A DNA stretch of 64,000 nt from Mycobacterium kubicae (lineage in GTDB: Bacteria; Actinomycetota; Actinomycetes; Mycobacteriales; Mycobacteriaceae). How positions within the stretch are numbered: position 1 is the first letter of the stretch; the number at the start of each line of letters is the position of its first letter. The position numbers and the translations under genes were made by a program. Below, piece after piece: positions 59,571-64,000 of this stretch. The notes under the pieces were generated by a model. It searched no databases. It was given only the letters and a program-made list of their open reading frames with translations, and was not told the origin of the DNA. Location: NCBI RefSeq assembly GCF_015689175.1, contig NZ_CP065047.1, positions 4,092,001-4,156,000 on the forward strand, given 5' to 3'.

Positions 59571-61219
59571 ATTCTCTCCGGGGCGGTGACGCCGAGTATT
59601 GCCAGCCCATTGGCGATCACTTGGCGGGCGGCTTGGCATAGCGCCAGGCGCGCGGTGTGCAGGTCGGTCGGCTGCTCGTCACCTTGGGGCAGTACCCGGC
59701 ACGAGTCGTAGAACCGATGGTAGTCACCGGCCAGATCTTCCAGGTAGCGGCAGACGCGGTGCGGTTCCCGCAGCGTTGCCGCCGTCTTGAGCACCCGCGG
59801 GAATTCCCCAATGCTACGCAGCAACGTGCCTTCTTTGTCGTGGCTGAGCAGTTCGAGGTGAGTGGTGTCGGCGATGAGTCCCAGTTCGGCGGCGTTGCGG
59901 GCGAGCGCCGAGAGTCGGGCGTGGGCGTACTGCACGTAGTAGACGGGATTCTCATTCGACGCCGACGACCACAGCGCCAGGTCGATGTCGATCGCGGTGT
60001 CCACCGACGACCGGATGAGGCTGTAACGCGCCGCGTCGACACCGATCGCCTCGACCAGGTCGTCCAAGGTGATGACGGTGCCCGCCCGCTTGCTCATCTT
60101 GATCGGCTGGCCGTCGCGCACCAGGTGCACCATCTGACCGATCAGGACCTCCACGGTGGCCGGGTCCTCGCCGAATGCCGCCGCCGCGGCCTTGAGCCTG
60201 GCGATATAGCCGTGATGGTCCGCGCCGAGCATGTAGATGCAGAGGTCGAAGCCGCGCTGACGCTTGTCCAGGTAGTAGGCGAGGTCACCGGCGATATAGG
60301 CCGGCTTGCCGTCGCTCTTGACGACGACGCGGTCTTTGTCGTCACCAAATGCACTGGTACGCAACCAGGTTGCGCCGTCCTTCTCGTAGATGTTGCCGGT
60401 TTCACGCAACCTGCTGATGGCCTCGTCGACGCGGCCGCTGGTATGCATCGAGTCTTCGTGGGTGTAGACGTCGAAGTCGGTGCCGAACTCGTGCAACGAC
60501 TCTTTGATGTGGCTGAACATGAGGTCGACGCCGATTTCGCGGAAGGTCTCGCGCATTTCGTCGTCGGGCAGGCTCAGGGCGTCAGGTGACTTCTGCAACA
60601 CCTGAGCGGCGATGTCGTTGATGTAAGTGCCCGCGTAGCCGTCTTCCGGCGTGGGCTTTCCCTTGGCCGCAGCGACCAGTGACATGGCGAACCGGTCAAT
60701 CTGGGCGCCGTGGTCGTTGAAGTAGTACTCCCGCACCACGTCGGCGCCCTGCGTGGACAGCAGTCGCCCCAGGGCGTCGCCGACGGCGGCCCACCGCGTG
60801 CCGCCGATGTGGATGGGTCCGGTCGGGTTGGCCGAGACGAATTCCAGATTGATCTTCTGGCCCGCCAGCAGCTGCGAGTGGCCATAGCCGTTGCCGGCGT
60901 CGATGACGTTAGTGACGATCTTGGCCTGCGCTGACGCCTCGAGGCGCAGATTGATGAAGCCGGGACCGGCCACCTCCGCCGAGGCGATGCCGTCGGCCTG
61001 GGCCAGGGCATCGGCCAGCCATCCGGCCAATTCACGCGGGTTGGCACCGACCTTCTTGCCCAATTGCAGTGCCAGGTTGCTGGCATAGTCGCCATGTTCG
61101 GGGTTACGGGGCCGTTCGACCACGACGGTCTGCGGCAACGCGGACACGTCAAGGCCGTGCTCGGCCAGCACCGCGGCGGCGGCGGTCCTGAGCAGCTCGG
61201 CCAGGTCGGCGGGGGTCAC
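59567..61219 (-). CDS. argS: Arginyl-tRNA synthetase
   Basis: 550-residue class I synthetase. HIGG version of the HIGH motif in [14 protein letters not shown] and KMSKRAGT are intact, as is the C-terminal anticodon-binding DALR domain. Heads the argS-lysA-thrA-thrC-thrB run. It is divergent from tRNA-Arg(CCG), one of its own substrates, across about 120 bp. Confidence 0.96.
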   Translation of the reverse strand: MTPADLAELLRTAAAAVLAEHGLDVSALPQTVVVERPRNPEHGDYASNLALQLGKKVGANPRELAGWLADALAQADGIASAEVAGPGFINLRLEASAQAKIVTNVIDAGNGYGHSQLLAGQKINLEFVSANPTGPIHIGGTRWAAVGDALGRLLSTQGADVVREYYFNDHGAQIDRFAMSLVAAAKGKPTPEDGYAGTYINDIAAQVLQKSPDALSLPDDEMRETFREIGVDLMFSHIKESLHEFGTDFDVYTHEDSMHTSGRVDEAISRLRETGNIYEKDGATWLRTSAFGDDKDRVVVKSDGKPAYIAGDLAYYLDKRQRGFDLCIYMLGADHHGYIARLKAAAAAFGEDPATVEVLIGQMVHLVRDGQPIKMSKRAGTVITLDDLVEAIGVDAARYSLIRSSVDTAIDIDLALWSSASNENPVYYVQYAHARLSALARNAAELGLIADTTHLELLSHDKEGTLLRSIGEFPRVLKTAATLREPHRVCRYLEDLAGDYHRFYDSCRVLPQGDEQPTDLHTARLALCQAARQVIANGLAILGVTAPERM

Positions 61220-61343
61220 GAGCGTCCATCCTATTGGCTAAGGCGCTTGCGCCCCGAATCCATCGCGGTGACAACGGACTCACCGGGATGCGTTAGTCTG
61301 TCCGTGCTTGTTCAAGCCCCACGGCGCAACGTGTTTTGAGTGC

Positions 61344-61416
61344 GCCCCCGTAGCTCAGGGGATAGAGCGTCTGCCTCCGGAGCAGAAGGCCGCAGGTTCG
61401 AATCCTGCCGGGGGCA
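61344..61416 (+). tRNA. argV: tRNA-Arg (anticodon CCG)
   Basis: 73 nt without encoded CCA. GCCCCCG/CGGGGGC acceptor stem, CTCCGGA anticodon loop (reads CGG) and GCAGGTTCGAATCCTGC T-arm. A TAGTCT -10-like box is 45 bp upstream. It is the last gene of the conserved block before an accessory stretch to the right; no integrase or repeated tRNA end was seen. Confidence 0.96.
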
Positions 61417-61578
61417 CTGTAACTAGCAGACACGAACGACCTGCTAGACGGTGCTTTTGAAGATTGCTACTTCGGCCATCCAAAGCGGTCTATCTATCCG
61501 CTACCCATGCTCGTCAAAAAACGAGGAGTAATACGCGACGTAGCGTTGCTGCCTACTGAATCCACTCCACCACTGCAA

Positions 61579-61980
61579 TCAACCACTGCCGGCGGCTCCC
61601 AGCCGCTCAGCCACACGCTCTTCGAGCGACCGAAGGTCGTAGTAGTCGCGCCAGCGCGAAATCAATCCATCTCCATTGACTTCAAAGACTGCGGACATTT
61701 CAACGTCGAACGTCTCGCCCGCCATCTCAAACACGTCAACCCGCTCCACCATCACGACGCCACCACTAACCAGGAAGTGTTTTACATCGGCCGTCGTGGT
61801 AGGCACTAGGTCCATCAACGACCTCATCTCGGTCTCGATTGCCTCTTTGCCCCTGAACGTCCCGCGCGGACCATCGGTATACACGGCGTCGTCGCTGAAA
61901 AACGCGATCATCTCGTCGACATCGGACCGGGGCCAAGTATCGATGAACTTACGAATGACCGACTCCGGTGAATCTTCCAC
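61579..61980 (-). CDS. limonene-epoxide-hydrolase family / SnoaL-like NTF2-fold protein
   Basis: 133 residues. The cone-shaped fold of the limonene-1,2-epoxide hydrolase family: Tyr34, Arg80, Asp82 and the WRDYYD aspartate (112-115) match the catalytic set, but the usual Asn two residues after the tyrosine is Asp36. Hydrolysis of an epoxide or a related binding role is possible; substrate unknown. GTG 61980 with AAGGAG seven bases before is preferred over GTG 61995. Last of the minus-strand accessory run. Confidence 0.78.
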   Translation of the reverse strand: MEDSPESVIRKFIDTWPRSDVDEMIAFFSDDAVYTDGPRGTFRGKEAIETEMRSLMDLVPTTTADVKHFLVSGGVVMVERVDVFEMAGETFDVEMSAVFEVNGDGLISRWRDYYDLRSLEERVAERLGAAGSG

Positions 61981-62154
61981 CCTCAACTCCTTCACGTAGT
62001 GAAAACTCCGCGCGGATCGCACACAAGGGGAAGTCCTACGCCGCGAGCTTTGATCGCTTCCACCGAGCATCAGCGCCGAATACCTACAACGTAGCCAACG
62101 TGTGCCGGCCTTCAAGTCGGCGTGCTCGGGAAAGTGCTCAGCCGGTCGGAGTCC

Positions 62155-62784
62155 TCACCGGGAACGCCCTGCCGTTGATGCCTTGCCGCGTTTAGCGGCG
62201 GTCGCGTCCACCGGTCCCGAGAGGTCTCCGGTGAGGTAGTGCTGCAGCACTGGACCCAAAGTGTTGGCCAGTGTCTCGCCGTCGAGTTCGGTGACCGCGG
62301 GCAGCTCTAGTATGTACCGGCAGTAAGCCACGCCCAGGACCTGCGAGCTGACCATCGCGGCGCGCCGGCGGGCCAACTGTCCCCGGCCGGCGATCCCTTG
62401 GACGAACTTGAGCAGCTGACGTTCGAAAATCAGCCGAAACTGCTCTGCTGCAGCACTATTCGTTCCGGCCGAACGCAGCAGCAAGGTGATGAACTCATCA
62501 GATAGTGCACCTTCCCAGCGCGAGATGACGTGATGGGCCAGAACGTTGCCGATGTTGTCGGCCGGTAGTGCCGACGGATCGGGTAGTTGCAGGTCGACGT
62601 CGACCGCGGCGGCGAATAGCCCTTGCTTATTTCCGTAGTAGCGCATCACCATCGATGGGTCGATGCCGGCCGCCGCGGCCACGGCTCTGATGGTCGTGGC
62701 TTCATACCCGCGGCTGGCCAGCATCTGTCGCGCTGCGGTGAGGATCGCGGTTCGCGTGTTCTCAGACCGTTGTGTGAAAGCCAT
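62155..62784 (-). CDS. TetR-family transcriptional regulator
   Basis: 209 residues. N-terminal helix-turn-helix TRTAILTAARQMLASRGYEATTIRAVAAAAGIDPSMVMRYYGNK is textbook; the C-terminal ligand domain is helical and ends in a basic tail. Likely represses the adjoining CMD/SDR/epoxide-hydrolase genes with an unknown ligand. Ends 175 bp before the LEH-like gene and starts 55 bp after the CMD gene. Confidence 0.9.
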   Translation of the reverse strand: MAFTQRSENTRTAILTAARQMLASRGYEATTIRAVAAAAGIDPSMVMRYYGNKQGLFAAAVDVDLQLPDPSALPADNIGNVLAHHVISRWEGALSDEFITLLLRSAGTNSAAAEQFRLIFERQLLKFVQGIAGRGQLARRRAAMVSSQVLGVAYCRYILELPAVTELDGETLANTLGPVLQHYLTGDLSGPVDATAAKRGKASTAGRSR

Positions 62785-62838
62785 GCGAACAAATGTAGGC
62801 CAACACCGTTGGCATTGTTGCCGGTTCCGCCGATAGCT

Positions 62839-63504
62839 CTATGCGGCCGAGGCAGCCAGGATTTCGTTCAACGCGTTGAAAGCGCGCCACGCCTTGTCGA
62901 TAGCGAATTCCGATACCTGCAAAACGACCGCACGAATCTGTTCTTCTCCTGCACCGTTGTTCAACGCGAGGCGCACATGTAGGCGCAGCGAGTCCTCCAG
63001 GGTGCTGTTGAGCACGTCGGTGGCGATGGTTGCCAATGCCCGCTCTCGCACAGTGAGTTCCGAACGCCCCCACCGGGAGTTGAACTGGTCGCGGTAGAAC
63101 GTGGCGAAGCGGTCATCGAGATGGGCGATCGCCAGGACGGTGTCTTCGTCGAGCTCGACCGGTGAGTTTTCAGCCGGCGACGACGAAGCGGATCCCTGCG
63201 GCTGCTCAATGTTGGCGAGCGCCATCAGCGCCTCAGCCGCGGTCGGGTATCCCACGTAGGGAGCAAGATGCCGGACTGCCTCGCGCAGCGCGGGCATGTC
63301 GACCCCTTGAGACACGGCCATCTGCGCATGGGTCTGCAGCGGGAAGCCGAGGCAGTGCGTGCACAGGTCGGCGGCGAGGAAGACGAATGCCTTCTCTCGC
63401 ATCGTGAGTTCTGGCAGCCCCCAGGCGTGTTGGCCGACTTCGACGGCCATCGTCGCGAAGTCGGCGTCGAGGTCGGCGACGGCGTCTTGATTGGTCAGTT
63501 TCAT
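62839..63504 (-). CDS. carboxymuconolactone decarboxylase-family (AhpD-like) protein, duplicated domain
   Basis: 221 residues with two AhpD-like domains in tandem. The first carries a CxxC with following His (DLCTHCLGFPLQTHAQ), fit for peroxidase/redox chemistry; the second (TDVLNSTLEDSLRLHVR) has lost the cysteines, so looks structural. Families include gamma-carboxymuconolactone decarboxylases and alkylhydroperoxidases. ATGA overlap with the upstream SDR gene indicates one operon. Confidence 0.82.
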   Translation of the reverse strand: MKLTNQDAVADLDADFATMAVEVGQHAWGLPELTMREKAFVFLAADLCTHCLGFPLQTHAQMAVSQGVDMPALREAVRHLAPYVGYPTAAEALMALANIEQPQGSASSSPAENSPVELDEDTVLAIAHLDDRFATFYRDQFNSRWGRSELTVRERALATIATDVLNSTLEDSLRLHVRLALNNGAGEEQIRAVVLQVSEFAIDKAWRAFNALNEILAASAA

Positions 63505-64000
63505 CGAGCAACTCCGTTAACTGGTTGGGCGGCCGCACCGAACTTCTTCGGCAGGCCGAACAGGCGAACACGCATGGCATCGAAGAGTCGGTCGGGGGCC
63601 CATCCGGCCAAGAAGGCCAGCAGTCGGCCATCCTTGCCGACGACGTAGCGCGTGCGTGGCCGCTTCTTTCTCGCTGCGTGCAGCACCGCCCGGGCGACGA
63701 CATCGGGATCGCTGCCCGAACTCGCGCGCTCGATCGCCTTTCGGGTCATCGCTTGGTAGGTCTCGCCGTACAACTCGAGGTCGGCGGGGGTCATCTTGCT
63801 CATCACCCGTTCTGCGTCCTCCTTGACTTTCTTCACCGCGTCCGTTTGGATCGTGGCCGGCTCAATGAGGACGACATGAATTCCCCACGGCCGCAACTCC
63901 ATCCGCAGCGATTCGGTGATCGACGCGAAGGCCCACTTCGATGAGACCAACGGTGCGCCAAAGGGCAAGCTGAGCCGGTCACCAATCGATCCGACATTCA
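63501..64000 (-). CDS. short-chain dehydrogenase/reductase, 5' end beyond window, catalytic Tyr replaced
   Basis: 166 codons of the C-terminal part of an SDR: VGSIGDRLSLPFGAPLVSSK, then SITESLRMELRPWGIHVVLIEPATIQT is the expected post-active-site helix and strand. Where the YxxxK tyrosine should be, four before the Lys, stands Leu (PLVSSK). The nicotinamide-binding start is off the window. A C-terminal extension (KKRPRTRYVVGKDGRLLAFLAGWAP) is present. Coupled to the CMD gene. Function uncertain: may be a non-canonical or inactive SDR. Confidence 0.75.
   Translation of the reverse strand, partial: NVGSIGDRLSLPFGAPLVSSKWAFASITESLRMELRPWGIHVVLIEPATIQTDAVKKVKEDAERVMSKMTPADLELYGETYQAMTRKAIERASSGSDPDVVARAVLHAARKKRPRTRYVVGKDGRLLAFLAGWAPDRLFDAMRVRLFGLPKKFGAAAQPVNGVAR

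Noticed and set aside
61344..61416. tRNA-Arg as a proven integration site
   Set aside because: No integrase and no second copy of the tRNA 3' end within the window; only the change in synteny suggests it.

Overview
This is a window of a mycobacterial chromosome. GC content is high, almost every gene has a recognisable mycobacterial family, and the gene order is that of the M. tuberculosis Rv1292-Rv1349 block read backwards (argS, lysA, thrA, thrC, thrB, rho, rpmE, prfA, hemK, sua5, wecA, the atp operon, murA, the rrn operon, ogt/alkA, nucS, fadA4, glgB/glgE/glgP, dinG, pncB, clpS, mec/cysO, rhomboid, murI, rph, rdgB, irtA/irtB). That comparison is from memory, not from a search. The 16S gene has the short helix 18 usual in rapid growers next to a base I associate with slow growers. 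An hsp18 gene of the M. leprae/M. avium 18-kDa antigen type is also present. Together these suggest a slow grower of the M. simiae clade type, but the species is not settled.

Layout: 1-5.0 kb holds the iron-siderophore exporter/reductase pair irtA-irtB (irtB runs off the left edge) under a candidate IdeR box, and a DinB-like protein. 5.1-13.8 kb holds small membrane and lipoproteins, tRNA-Leu(UAG), nucleotide and RNA clean-up enzymes (rdgB, rph), an hsp18 insertion, a metallo-beta-lactamase-fold phosphodiesterase, murI, a rhomboid, cysO, mec, a P1-type peptidase, a DUF2017 protein and clpS. 13.8-25.2 kb holds pncB, dinG, the alpha-glucan genes glgP, glgE and glgB, and a thioredoxin-fold/TPR chaperone. 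25.3-31.9 kb holds a thiolase, methylmalonyl-CoA epimerase, nucS, one membrane adenylate cyclase, and the coupled alkylation-repair pair alkA-ogt. 31.9-37.4 kb is a complete rrn operon (16S-23S-5S, minus strand) with two candidate promoters. 37.5-52.3 kb holds murA, an ATP:cob(I)alamin adenosyltransferase, the full F1Fo ATP synthase operon, wecA, sua5, prmC, prfA and rpmE. 52.6-61.2 kb holds rho and the aspartate-family operon argS-lysA-thrA-thrC-thrB. 61.3-64 kb has tRNA-Arg(CCG), then an accessory minus-strand run: SDR (cut by the right edge), carboxymuconolactone decarboxylase-like protein, TetR regulator and an epoxide-hydrolase/NTF2-fold protein.

The most notable observations are four. 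(1) cysM, which normally sits between cysO and the rhomboid gene, is gone except for about 100 bp of frameshifted 3' end, while its partner genes cysO and mec look intact. (2) A MIRU-like 53-bp tandem repeat lies between prmC and sua5; each copy encodes an 18-residue peptide joined to its neighbours by ATGA overlaps. (3) The terminal SDR has leucine where the catalytic tyrosine should be. (4) An hsp18 gene with a palindrome over its expected transcription start is inserted in the rph-murI gene block. Other loci present in M. tuberculosis at the same places (mbt-2 genes, PE_PGRS24, IS1557, two further cyclases) are absent here.
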